The translations under genes were made by a program, and so were the position numbers. DNA of 25,943 bases, from contig KN889928.1 in assembly GCA_000934455.1 (NCBI GenBank), positions 10,216 through 36,158 of the forward strand, written 5' to 3'. Below the pieces are notes generated by a model. It was not told the DNA's origin. It did no database searches and saw nothing but the letters and a program-made list of their open reading frames with translations. The first letter of the stretch is position 1. Every line of letters starts with the position of its first letter. Shown one piece after another: positions 1 to 9,862 of this stretch. This DNA is from Apostichopus parvimensis (taxonomy: Eukaryota > Echinodermata > Holothuroidea > Aspidochirotida > Stichopodidae).

Positions 1-1205
1 TTTCCCATAGGATTCCAATGGACCAAATTTCAAAATTCAAGTAGGATGTTGAAACTTTCTATGCTATCTCTCTGCTTCAAATAACTAACACTCATCCTAA
101 TAGAACAAAAAAAATACCAATTTCAATACTGAAAACTGCATGTGTTGATTTTCGTGTTGGTTTACTGTGTAAAGGCCCATATCGTAAATTACTGCAATGT
201 TGTCACATTGGTTTATAATTCACTTACTTTTAGTTAAATGTCCATTTTTTCTGTCATTCATTGCATTAATTTGTTTGATACTCCAGTCAATGTGTACCTG
301 CTCATTTTTCCCTCATTAAAATTTTACTCAAGTTGTTGAAACTTTGCCAATCTATGGATTCTAAGACCACAGTCCCCCTCCTGCTCCTCTGTAGCTATTC
401 AGAGTTAACAATACATGATTGAATTTGAAAATTTATATAAACAGGATCCCTCCACAAATAATCTCCCTTTCTAACACCCCTCCCAACCAATCCCACCCAC
501 ATCTGGACCCATCACTTCCTTCAAAATGACACAAAATGGGCAAGAGATTTTCTTATGAGACATTCAGCCTAAAGTGCATATGAATAGGTTCTACCTAATC
601 TGAAGCAGCTTTTAATCTAAATTCCAAAGGTGTCCTTCCTGATTTATTACGTGCTCATGATCACGAATGTGAGCTCAATGTTGCTTGTGAATTCCCCCAT
701 GTACACAGGTCATGTGCAAATGTGAGCACATATTTATACAGGAAGACAGGTATAAGAGCAATGAAGTAAATATACACATTGAATCAGGCTCAAGAAACAA
801 ACATGCTTTGTTGAGAAATCTTGGGGAAAGACAAATCTACTTTAAATTTCAAAACTTAACACTCCTGAAAATAATTCCAGTAATTGGTAGATTCCAAAGA
901 ATGGAAGAGCGGCAAATGATCAGAAAATCCCAAAACTCATAACTTGGATATTTGTGAGTCACAAGCTTACCTATCTCCACACTATATCAGCACTCTTTTC
1001 CTCTCTCTATCGAGCCTACAGTGAACTGGTAATCTTTTCATCACTGTACACCCTAAGAGACCAGTCACTCTCAGAGAATGACCCTCCTTTTCTCATTCCA
1101 TCACCCAAAGTGTCTAAGAGTGGTTTTCCAATTCACTCTAGGCAAGGTAGAGCATGATAGCCTGAGTGCTGGTGTTGTGTGGAGAAGTTAAGCGAGGTAG
1201 TTTAA

Positions 1206-1221
1206 GGGGGGGGGGGGGGGG
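1206..1221 (+). repeat. Homopolymer run of 16 G
   Basis: Sixteen consecutive guanines, followed by AGG. The run can stack into a G-quadruplex and is a likely site of length variation or sequencing error. It lies between two pieces of the dispersed repeat described at 1430-1585. Confidence 0.9.
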
Positions 1222-1429
1222 AGGTTGCTGCCAGAGGGAAGGAGGTTGCTGGATGATTGGGAGGCGACCCAGGGGAAATCTAGGTCTCCAGGAATAAAAG
1301 GATACTCATTCATCCTTTATGTGGTAAGGATGAAAAAGATGATGTGGACCCTTGTAATGGAGTCCGAAAACAACCTTTTCCAAATGGTAATCGAAAGTAG
1401 TAAAAACTGCTTTATTTCTGTGCTCCTGA

Positions 1430-1585
1430 CACTTTGGATGGTAGAATAAGGAGGAGGGCGGTAGACCAGAATGAGCCGGTCTTGAGGGCAGTGCTAAAAA
1501 GGTTACTTGGTGCTCTAGAAGGTAGAGTTGGAGTGCAGTTGTTGTGAGTAGACAGGTATTAAAAAGTAAATGAAGTAAATGTAGG
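1430..1585 (+). repeat. Dispersed repeat family, copy 1
   Basis: This copy opens with CACTTTGGATGGTAGAAT and closes with AGACAGGTA followed shortly by GAAGTAAATG. The same opening and closing words, in the same order and about the same distance apart, occur at 3794-3950. A third, shorter piece lies near 1120-1200 (GGTAGA, GTGCT, GTTGTGTGGAGA). Words resembling the 3' end (GACAGGT, a purine stretch, then AGTAAAT) also occur near 744, 3396, 8814 and 9220. A SINE-like origin is possible, but I see neither RNA polymerase III boxes nor a tail. Confidence 0.6.
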
Positions 1586-2526
1586 AAGACTAAAGTTACT
1601 AAATAGTAAGCAAAATTATTACAGGGATGATAGGGTAGGGACCTTGAGAACAGTAAATTATAAATGCTACATACCTTTGGATATGTTGCATTTGAAGACC
1701 AAACTTCAGCTTTGTTGAAACTGAATGATAAAAAGAAAAGGACCGTGACAATTAAGCACTTGAAATAAGTAAGTATATATTAATGAATGAAAATGAAACA
1801 AACAAGACAGACAATGACAGATGCATTTAATTAACTCTGTGTACTGGTTACATTAAAGGTAACCTCTTCCATCCAAGATGGTAAAACACATGGTGACATG
1901 GTTTTCACATGTTCGCTGATCATAATACATTGTCATGTTTACAGCATCTGTGTGCTTCGTGAGTTGTACATTACATAACTTGAGCTTTTTCACACTCTAT
2001 AACTTGTACAGAGTCTAAGCGATAAAATTAGAGGGAAGGCAGTCAGCAAAAATTTTATGGAAATTTTGTCCACCAGACAACTTGTACAGTGAAATAAGGT
2101 AAGCAGTTGGACCACTATTTTTGCCACCAATTGAGATACCCTGTTGACCCCTTGAAGCTCAGAGCTCATATATACATGAGATGGAAACCACAAACAATAG
2201 AGCACATCTACACATCATCAGGCATCTACGTACCAAGATTGACATTGACTCAACTTGTACTTCTTGAGAAATCCTGTTGACAAGCATGCCCTTACATACA
2301 CATGTACACGCGAGTGTGATTGCAAAGTTTACTGAGCATCTTAACCAAAATCTAGTCGTCCATCGGGTGACCTCGGTAGCTGATTTTAGTCTTTATGAAC
2401 AGAAATTTTGGTAGTCTTGGATGATCAGATGACTATTAAAAATTTGCCTTTGATGCACTTGCATGGGAAAAATTAACTCTTTAATTCAAAGTACAAAAAA
2501 TGCCAGTTTACTCCTGAATTTGTTAC

Positions 2527-2645
2527 CTGGCATTAGGATCAAAGATAACGCTAAGGCAAGACAGAACTGTAACGGAGAGCATGTTCCTTTGAATCCTCTG
2601 GGCACAGAATTCTAGAAACTGTTCAAGTCGGCCAAATACAGACAC
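2527..2645 (-). CDS. Third coding exon of the same unidentified gene
   Basis: The exon is 119 bp with an excellent acceptor (TCTTTGTTTTGCAG) and the donor GCCAG|GTAACA. It opens in phase 0, as required by exon 2, and encodes 39 codons plus two bases. It begins VSVFGRLEQFLEFCAQRI and ends in a hydrophobic helix (SVTVLSCLSVIFDPNA). The alternation of a polar helix (EQFLEFCAQRIQR) and a hydrophobic helix is what helical-repeat proteins show, but one hydrophobic stretch of about 15 residues could also be a short membrane segment. I find no convincing next exon between 1 and 2524, so the gene either runs off the left end or has an exon I missed. The foldback element at 2715-2969 sits just upstream, in intron 2. 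Confidence 0.8.
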
Positions 2646-2714
2646 CTGCAAAACAAAGAACAGAGAGAATCAGTATTGAAGAGAGAAGATCTGATAATTA
2701 GATCTAGCTGTGGA

Positions 2715-2969
2715 GACAGTGGTCCTTCCGACTAGTAGCATGGACACTGCGAAGTTCGGACACCTAAGCCTTAAAACACCCAATACTTTACCTTCCTTTT
2801 ATTGACAAATATGTAAGTACTTGCTTGCACAAGGGTCATTTTGGAGAGAAAATAACTGTAGCTTAGTAGTTTTTCATGAAATTTGCTATTGCTATAGGTT
2901 GTCATGGTGAAATCGGTATTTCTTAGGGGTGTCCGAACTTCGCAGTGTTCCGAACTTCGCAATACTGTC
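2715..2969. mobile_element. Foldback (MITE-like) element with Tc1/mariner-like ends
   Basis: A 20-bp sequence, CACTGCGAAGTTCGGACACC (2744-2763), recurs as its exact reverse complement at 2929-2948. The homology continues inward (TAAG / CTTA) and outward to GACAGT at 2715 and ACTGTC at 2964. The right arm has a second copy of CGAACTTCGCA, absent from the left arm. The spacing of about 165 bp holds no open frame for a transposase. Terminal words of the shape CACTG...AAGT..GGACACC are common in Tc1/mariner elements, so a non-autonomous relative is the best guess. I could not define a TA target duplication at both ends. Confidence 0.65.
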
Positions 2970-3793
2970 TATACATATCTTGAGCAATACAGTTAGTCTA
3001 TTAAATTTATGTCTAATAGTTTACATCTTTGTCACAACACTGTCAATACCAAGCCAAGTACAGATATTAAATATTCACATTACACATATAAAATATTACC
3101 AGCATGTAAGTGATCTCTCAGGGTAGTTTTACCATTTCAACATTCAAGTACACCTCATCCGTAAGTTATACTGTACAAGCCTCGTTTACTACCACCAAAA
3201 CAGAATATTTAATGTCCCACAAATATTTTATGTACATTCAAAGGTATTGAGTGTATATTTTTTTCCATTTGCATTGGATGTCGTACAGTAGTTCCATTGT
3301 TCATTGTGTGATTTTTAGTTTCACTAACAAGTACTGTAGCAGATTATGTTTTCATGCCAAATACTAATCCCAAAAATGCAGAACTTTATACTGGGGAGAC
3401 AGGTAAGAAAGGAGTGAAAGAAATAGTGCTTTGCACACCATGCTCTCAACTTAAGATACATTTTTTCAAAGCTGTCCCAAATTCTTAATTCTTTCTTTGT
3501 GTTATTAGTACAGTTCAGGGATCTCATCTTTAATCACCATGGATACAGTCTACAAGCCTCATCTCTAAACTTCAACAAAATGGCCTTGTTATGACACAAA
3601 TGAGATAACAGGTACAGTAGGGGGGGATTGTCAAGAAACCTTGTAAATACTCCTCACCTTTGAATGAATTAGATTCGTACAGACATGTATTGAAACGCTT
3701 AGAAATCCTAAAGGATGTCTTCTAGGTAATAATCCAATGTAATCCGGGCAGTTTTCGAAAGATTTGAATCCACTATGAAAACGCATGAGTAAA

Positions 3794-3950
3794 CACTTTG
3801 GATGGTAGAATGAGAAGGAAGGGCATTGACCGGAAGTGGCCGGTCACTGAGGGTGCACAGTGTTAAAAGATTACCAGGGCATACTAGACACGGTAGAATG
3901 AGGTGCTAATGTTGTGGGGAGACAGGTAAGTGGGGAGCGAAGTAAATATG
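3794..3950 (+). repeat. Dispersed repeat family, copy 2
   Basis: Same family as 1430-1585. It starts CACTTTGGATGGTAGAATGA and ends GGAGCGAAGTAAATATG. The copies differ by many substitutions and small indels, so the family is old. The copy lies inside intron 2, about 75 bp from the donor of exon 2. Confidence 0.6.
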
Positions 3951-4025
3951 TATATAGTATATAGTGTGCATACTGTATGACTTGAGTTTTCTTAATTTAC
4001 CTGGAAGGGATATATTTAATCTCAC

Positions 4026-4153
4026 CTCCAGTTCTGTGTCTAACTGATGACAGGCCTCCACACAGTTATTAATCTCCTCCTCCAGACGTCGAAATGAATG
4101 TGACAAGATGGCATACACTTGGCAGAGGCCTTCTTCCGAGAAGGATTCCTCTC
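4026..4153 (-). CDS. Second coding exon of the same unidentified gene
   Basis: The exon is 128 bp with a pyrimidine-rich acceptor (TTCTTTTATTACAG) and a GTGAGA donor. Joined to exon 1 in phase 1 it reads G-EESFSEEGLCQVY and so on for 43 codons without a stop, ending in phase 0. The peptide is acidic at its start, then strongly helix-forming (SFRRLEEEINN), with three cysteines in all (C11, C31 and C35 of the exon). The two later ones could belong to one helix. No catalytic motif is visible. The codon composition, splice signals and phase match argue for a real exon. A dispersed repeat ends only about 75 bp on the left side, inside intron 2. The function is unknown; the helical content would suit a scaffold or repeat protein, which is inference only. 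Confidence 0.8.
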
Positions 4154-4276
4154 CTGTAATAAAAGAAAGGTGATTCCGGGAACTGAGTAGATCGTAACAA
4201 AATATCTAACCTGTAGAATTTACAAACCACATAAATTACCATGATAGATACGGGTATGATATATACTGAATATATG

Positions 4277-4736
4277 CAGGGTTTTCCCCTGCTACAGTAT
4301 TCATTTTGTGAGGTGGCCGCCTATCTGTTGTTTTGCAACCACCTTGAAAATATTACCAACATCAACCCTCCCACCCCCCACTCACTGTTTTAGAGAAGGA
4401 ATCAAAAATGTAATGATTGTTGCAATCCAACTTTTTTAACCACATCTATCAAGAAAAATTGGCTGTGAACTTTATAAGTTATAGCAACAAATAAAGTTCT
4501 TCTGACTATTTAACATTGCATAAATTTATATGTAAGGATGATTGACGATTAGGATATTTAACAGAATTTTCCAGGCAACCATGCCCTCTGACCCCCCCAG
4601 GTATGTTCATGCCCTCCAGTGTCACAAGCCAGTTAAACCTCTGACCCCCCCCCCCTCAGTATGTTCATGCCCTAAGGTGTCACAAGCCAGTTGGCAGTTA
4701 CCGCCTCTCACATGAGAAATCCCAGGAAAAACCCTG
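4277..4736. mobile_element. Non-autonomous DNA element with CAGGG/CCCTG ends
   Basis: The left end reads CAGGGTTTTCCCCTG and the right end CAGGAAAAACCCTG, which are imperfect reverse complements over about 14 bp. The 460-bp interior has no transposase frame. It includes C-rich runs and an internal tandem duplication (4585-4692). Ends of the CAGGG...CCCTG type are typical of hAT-like elements. No flanking target duplication is clean: GAATATATG on the left and a similar but displaced word on the right may be a decayed trace. Confidence 0.55.
4585..4692 (+). repeat. Two-copy tandem repeat of about 53 bp
   Basis: Each unit runs CCTCTGACCCCCC, then GTATGTTCATGCCCT, then GTGTCACAAGCCAGTT. The first copy starts at 4585 and the second at 4638. 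They differ mainly in the length of the C run (7 versus 10) and a few substitutions, consistent with a fairly recent duplication inside the CAGGG-ended element. Confidence 0.8.
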
Positions 4737-5139
4737 GATTGGAATATATATGAATGTAAACACTTACTGTTCATATGTAATGTATTGCAGTATCTAGTAT
4801 TATCAACTATACTGTACATACTATACAGACTATAGTGCAGTTCCTACAAGTAGTGTAAGTACATTAATTATGTACTGTATGACAATGCTCTCCCTCCCTA
4901 TCTAGAGTAATTTTGTCCTCTAAGGTAAGATGAAAGTGACTTCTTTCATGGAACAAAGACCTAAAGATAATACATCTGCATGGCATCAGCACATATCACA
5001 CATGTACAAAACCTGTATAAAACTCTCAAAACAGAGACAGTGTGAAATAAAGGTCAGAGTTTTATGACCAGTGGCAAACTTTACAACCACTGTCTGGTGG
5101 AACAAATTAAAGGGATGCCATATGCATCGCACGGATACT

Positions 5140-6925
5140 ACTGTATACTGTATGTTTATCACAGCAACAAAAAGTTTGAAGGTTTTATAGGAATTTAGAA
5201 GTTTAATAAACATTGCTGAAAAACTGATGCCCCACCAATGACAATTCCTTGCTTCTTTGTGTGTGCAACTCTTTGAATTTCTATCTGTACAGCACTGCTG
5301 TTTGGCTGTGATGTAGGGTATAATACATCCTGTGTATGGCATGTACTGTACGTACACTACATGTTACAGTACCATGCAGTACAGTGCAAGACAATTGTTA
5401 TGTCCAAGGACCTGCTTTTGGTTTTTATAAAACTGGACCTCACCACAAAGTTTCCCAAACTGTATAGGCCTACATAGCACAAGCCATAGATGTACAATAC
5501 ACCACTGTTGACTGTGGGATTCATGAATCTAAGCTATAGAAATGATTAATAATGCAGTGAGTATGTACATAAAAAATTGCACCCCTTTAATAAACCTCTT
5601 TAATTAAATTGAAAGTACTTGGAATACATTGTATTATTGAGATGCACATTATTAACAGTACTTACATCTTTCCCAGTTTTGATATTTATGCACAGTAAAC
5701 ATACAGTAACAGTATAAAACCTATACTAAACAATTACGGACATGTACAGTACAGTAGACCTGTCTTTTCTTATTTTTATATAATGGAGGAGTATGTGTAG
5801 GGAGAAGAAATTGCTAACGTAGTGCGATGTACAGTACACTGTGTGAAACTCAACAGATCATAATGATTCAACATGTTTTCAATGTTCATGTCATTAAAAT
5901 TGGCACTACATGTACTGTATTATGTAAATGTATGTAATAAATAGTCAAGGCATGCAGCTGTCCTCAATGTGGAATACGATCACAGAAAGGGCAAATGTTC
6001 AAAGATGAGGAGGTAAATATTTACTTCACACTGTACAGTACAACAGTTCAATTGAATTGACATTGTGACTTCTTGCAGTTAACTAAACAAAGCACTGGAA
6101 CAATGACTGTACTTAAGAAGTACAGTACTGCATGCATAGTGTGGAACAGTATAGCTGGTTAACCACTAATAAAGAATGACTGACTATAGTATATATGTAA
6201 ACAGTTATGTGCACAAATATATTTCAAGACTTTTGAACATAACAAAAAGGAGTTTACCCCTGTTCGACCTCGCAAGAGGTCCTGCGGGGGATAAATGTGG
6301 AATGTGATCACAGAAAGGGCAAATGTTCAAAGATGAGGAGGTAAATATTTACTTCACACTGTACAGTACAACAGCTCAATTGAATTGACATTGTGACTTC
6401 TTGCAGTAAAACTAACAAAGCACTTGAACAATTGACTGTACTTAAAAGTACAGTACTGCATGCAAGTGTGGACCAGTATAGCTGGTTAACCACTAATAAA
6501 GAATGACTGACTATAGTATATGTACACAGTTATGTGCACAAATATATTTCAAGACTTTTGAACATAACAAAAAGGAGTTTACCCCTGTTCGACCTCGCAA
6601 GAGGTCCTGCGGGGGATAATAATTATGGTTTGGTATGTACAGTAGAATAGACACTTTTTTTTTTTTTTTGAACATAAGTTCCTCCTAAGCAGTATATATA
6701 GCCATGGTGGAATTTACTTAAAACTAAGTTACTAGTACTGTATGTATGTAGTATGTTATAATGTAATACTGTATCCAACACTGTACTGTACTGTATAATA
6801 TGGGAGCGGAAAACTGACAATTATACAGTAATTGAGCAACCTTGAATAAAATCTCATTTGCAGTCGCATACTGTACAGGTACGAGTACATTTAACGTATA
6901 GAGTATGTACAGTACTGTCCTCTAA
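5140..6925. other. Cluster of TACAGTA / TACTGTA words
   Basis: By eye I count about twenty occurrences of TACAGTA or TACTGTA in this 1.8-kb interval, against well under one expected by chance for a single 7-mer pair at this base composition. The same words recur throughout the window, often as GTACAGTAC or as the 14-bp palindrome GTACTGTACAGTAC (13020-13033, 16808-16821). Some of the count here comes from the duplication at 5966-6619. I cannot say whether the words come from a decayed satellite, a protein-binding site or a repeat family. Confidence 0.6.
5966..6619 (+). repeat. Head-to-tail duplication of a 327-bp unit ending in a hairpin
   Basis: Unit A (5966-6293) and unit B (6294-6619) match along almost their whole length, with scattered substitutions and one- to four-base indels (for example ACAGTTCAATT versus ACAGCTCAATT). 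Each ends in a hairpin: GACCTC, loop GCAA, GAGGTC, at 6266-6281 and 6591-6606, enclosed by a CCCC/GGGG outer pairing. Neither unit codes. The two flank directly with no spacer. The hairpin with its leader (ACAAAAAGGAGTTTA) recurs inverted at 14.5 kb, so it is older than this duplication. Confidence 0.85.
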
Positions 6926-8690
6926 GCATCAGAGAGCTGCTCGGTATGGTACGGTACCTTATCGGTGGCAGTTAGTGATCATATCCATTGATGCAGTACT
7001 GTCATAGGATTTATCCATGGTTTTTGGGTTTATCCATGGTTAAGGCTTTTGTGGAAAAACAAATAAATAAATAAAGTATTGTCACAGTACATACATACTC
7101 AATTGTTACCTTTGTGCAATCTTGTTTTAAACTGTCTTGTGTCCCGCAACTATAAAGTGCATAGAAACGATGGGATTATTATTCAAACAGTTTGCTTGGT
7201 GACTCCAATTTTCTTATTTCTTACCTTGGTGACCCACCAGTTGTCAATGTTGTGGCCACCGGAAGGGGTCTCGGGAAGAAGGTAACCCGCTCAGAATTTG
7301 AGAAATTTTGATATGATTAAGCAAGCTTTATACAGTAGTTGCAAACTGGAGCTATAATTTTGGAAGTAATTTAGAATCAAGAGTTTTCCACTTTTTTTCC
7401 AAAAATATCGGATTTTTTTTTTTTTCCCCAGCATTTTGGGTCTCCCTCTAAAACATGTTTTAAATACCCAGGTTTTATCGATATGTACGTAACAGCAGGC
7501 TACAGTACATCATTGTAAACCATAATGAGGCAGTCCTAGCACAGGGTAACCAACAGTACAATGTGAAAAGCATTGTCAGAAGGCCAAGAGAGCTACTGTA
7601 AAGTATATCCAGGAATTCTCAAGAGATGTATATTTTGAAGAAGTTTTTGAAGCTTTTTCTTTATGGAAGTCAATGTTTTAATTCAATAAAAATTGATATA
7701 CTGTACTGTATTATAGAGCTCAGTCGTTACATGTGATTTATATAAATTTGTGCGAAGAATTGACTGAACGACAAATTAGTGACAATTAAACTGTGTCAAT
7801 ATATGTAATAGCTTCCTTGTTTATATAATAACATCCTATAGAGCGAAATTCTAGGAGGTTGTCTTAGTTTGACCTTCATCCCAGTCAAAGTTTTGAGTAT
7901 AATTATACAATTATAAGCTTGGATATAGACACAATTATTAACCAGAAAGCATGTTGGCTTAAGTGATTCCTTGCCATACAAGTTTGCTCAAAATTCCACA
8001 TTTAACTATCTGACTAATGTAGAGCAAGTGAGTTACATTTGTCCACGAATTAAGTGAGAACCAGAAAAGATCAGAGATGTCCATTTCTTATTTGTAACAC
8101 TCACTTCTAATCATCAACCAATTAATTAATTGGTGAGGATTTTCCAGAAAGAATTTGTATTCCAAAATGTTTCAATATAAACTAGTCTCCCTAAAGTATG
8201 TGAATTATAGACACATAGACATTGTATGAATAAAACAACATCTTCTTTTACCAATGTTGAACTAGTAAATCAGCTCTGCCCACCAACAAGCCCTTAAATA
8301 AATGTTATTAATGAATGAGAATTACTGACATTATAAACTGTGAAATATTGTCACAACTTGTGCCAAAAGTCATCTTTTCTTTTCTAGTTTAAATCAAAGA
8401 GAAAATTACTAATTTAGAAACCATTTGAGATACAGTACATGTTGCGGGTGAAAACTGATATTAGGGCCCACTTGAGTGAGTTAAAAGCAAGACTCTTTGA
8501 AGCAGATTTCATTTCCTAGATTTCCTTGAAGTCTATATAGACACCCTTCAAAAACCTCAATTGAACAGAATTTGACCAAACTATGTTCCCCAACAGAAAA
8601 TCATAGAATTTACACAGATTAATTGTACGCTTTAATTTTGGAGTTATCATGTTTAAAAGGTTTCAGACTTTGAATCCTGTTGACATCATT

Positions 8691-8703
8691 TGACCTTTGA
8701 CCT
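8691..8703 (-). promoter_or_regulatory. Perfect DR1 nuclear-receptor-type site
   Basis: The plus strand reads TGACCTTTGACCT; the minus strand is AGGTCAAAGGTCA, two AGGTCA half-sites one base apart. This is the textbook DR1 element bound by HNF4, COUP-TF and RXR-class receptors in animals. It sits in intron 1, about 5 kb downstream of exon 1. The surrounding text (TTGACCTCTACC and AATAAAGATGTAC) looks repeat-like, so the site may be a passenger of a dispersed repeat. Confidence 0.4.
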
Positions 8704-9058
8704 CTACCAAAATTCAGTAGGGTTCATGCACTCACCAAGATGGATCTACATGTGTATGAAGTTCAATAAAGATGTACTTTTTGAGTAGATTTGAGACTGA
8801 GTGCATGTAGAATGAAGACAGGTTTAGAGAGGAGTGTGCAGTAAATTCCCGAGTGGCAATCAGGATCTGATGCTGGGATCTTAATCATTCTTTCAGTAGA
8901 GATCACATTGGGAGCTCAAGTTCAAAACAAGTGTGAAAGCTCAGTGGATCATGGTGACTTGAGATCAGGATTATAACATGCCCGAATCGATATACTGTAC
9001 TGTTCGGTTTTTATGTGATACAGTACACGTACAAGGGTGCATGTAACTATATAACATG

Positions 9059-9078
9059 TGTACATGTATACATGTACA
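9059..9078. repeat. Perfect 20-bp palindrome
   Basis: TGTACATGTATACATGTACA equals its own reverse complement. It ends three bases before the inverted-repeat-bounded motif at 9082-9150. It can extrude as a cruciform or fold as an RNA hairpin with a short loop. The flanking bases (G on the left, A on the right) do not extend the symmetry. Confidence 0.85.
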
Positions 9079-9081
9079 AAA

Positions 9082-9150
9082 GGAGGTTGGCCTGACGTTT
9101 CGATCCTAGCAGGATCTTCTTCAAAGGCTTACAAAAAAAAAAAAACCTCC
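9082..9150 (+). repeat. Conserved motif bounded by a 7-bp inverted repeat, copy 1
   Basis: GGAGGTT (9082-9088) and AACCTCC (9144-9150) flank a core that runs GGCCTGACGTTTCGATCCTA, then GCAGGATC (the hairpin GATCCT-AGC-AGGATC), then TTCTTCAAAGGC and an A run. A core of 24 identical bases (9086-9109) is shared with 23269-23292. The motif is familiar from marine invertebrate genomes as a dispersed repeat, but I cannot name its family with confidence. Read on the minus strand it is open (EDPARIETSGQ), which could mean descent from the coding end of a retroelement. Confidence 0.6.
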
Positions 9151-9862
9151 ACATTGACTAATTTCTGTCTTCTTCCTGTTTTTTTATCAAAGGCTTGCGG
9201 TCTGATCACCGCTAAGGATCCAGGTAAATTATGAGTGGAGTGAAATAAATTTGTGGTTACACACTAAATACATGTGTACTGTAGATTTAGGGGTCAAGTG
9301 TGAATTGAACTCTTTAAATTGTTGAACATTGACAGTATTATGTCTTCACTATACAGGTCACTACTCTACTGTGTAAACACCTATTTAACCATTTCATCTG
9401 TCAGGATACTTTGGGGTCAAGGAAGTTGGCTGTTGTTCAGTAATCCCCAGGGCACTGAGGGCAGTGACCACTAAAATGGTTCAATTGACTTTACTGGCTT
9501 TTTAACAACCAACAAGACATTGATTGGTAGTTGAACTTTTCTGAAGGAAAGTTTCTGATAAGCTGTCCAGACATTATCTCAATTTATCTGGTGAAATTAA
9601 CTCTAGTGTATTTTTGGTCATAAAACAAGCATCATATTGGGTAACCACAATTTAGTATGAAGTATACTGACATAATGTGACAAGGTAGAAGATGTACAGT
9701 GTATCCTGCCGATTTTGGAATCTAACTCCTACACGCTTTATTCCCTAGGGACTTACTAAACAAACTGAAACATTGTGTACTGTCTTTGAAATAAATTTTG
9801 CATATTAATCACTTCATGTTACACTGCTCTGTGTATGAGCACTGCAGTGACTATAATTGCCT

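Larger units (their letters stand above)
1..2526. other. Flank or intron left of exon 3, no exon identified
   Basis: AT-rich sequence with no frame that combines length, splice sites and coding composition. It should contain the following intron and perhaps more exons of the minus-strand gene, but I could not pick one out. It holds a G run at 1206-1221, a dispersed repeat copy at 1430-1585, and a shorter related piece near 1120-1200. From 1600 to 2520 I see nothing beyond ordinary AT-rich sequence. Confidence 0.5.
2646..4025 (-). other. Intron 2 of the unidentified gene
   Basis: The 1,380-bp intron is bounded by GTGAGA and TTTTGCAG. It carries a Tc1/mariner-like foldback element (2715-2969) and a copy of a dispersed repeat (3794-3950). 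The rest is AT-rich sequence with no extra exon that I can support. ATG-initiated frames of 60-70 codons here have no splice context or composition that suggests coding. Confidence 0.7.

Noticed and set aside
4986-5357. A 123-codon minus-strand frame
   Set aside because: It is Cys- and Tyr-rich as expected from TGT/TAT-rich DNA dense in GTACAGTA words, and it lacks splice or domain support.
6250-6290. Possible polymerase III B box (GTTCGACCTC) in the hairpin repeat
   Set aside because: The match is imperfect, no A box lies at a suitable distance, and the bases are explained by the hairpin stem.
6240-6620. Hammerhead-type ribozyme in the hairpin repeat
   Set aside because: The conserved CUGANGA and GAAA core words are absent around the stem.
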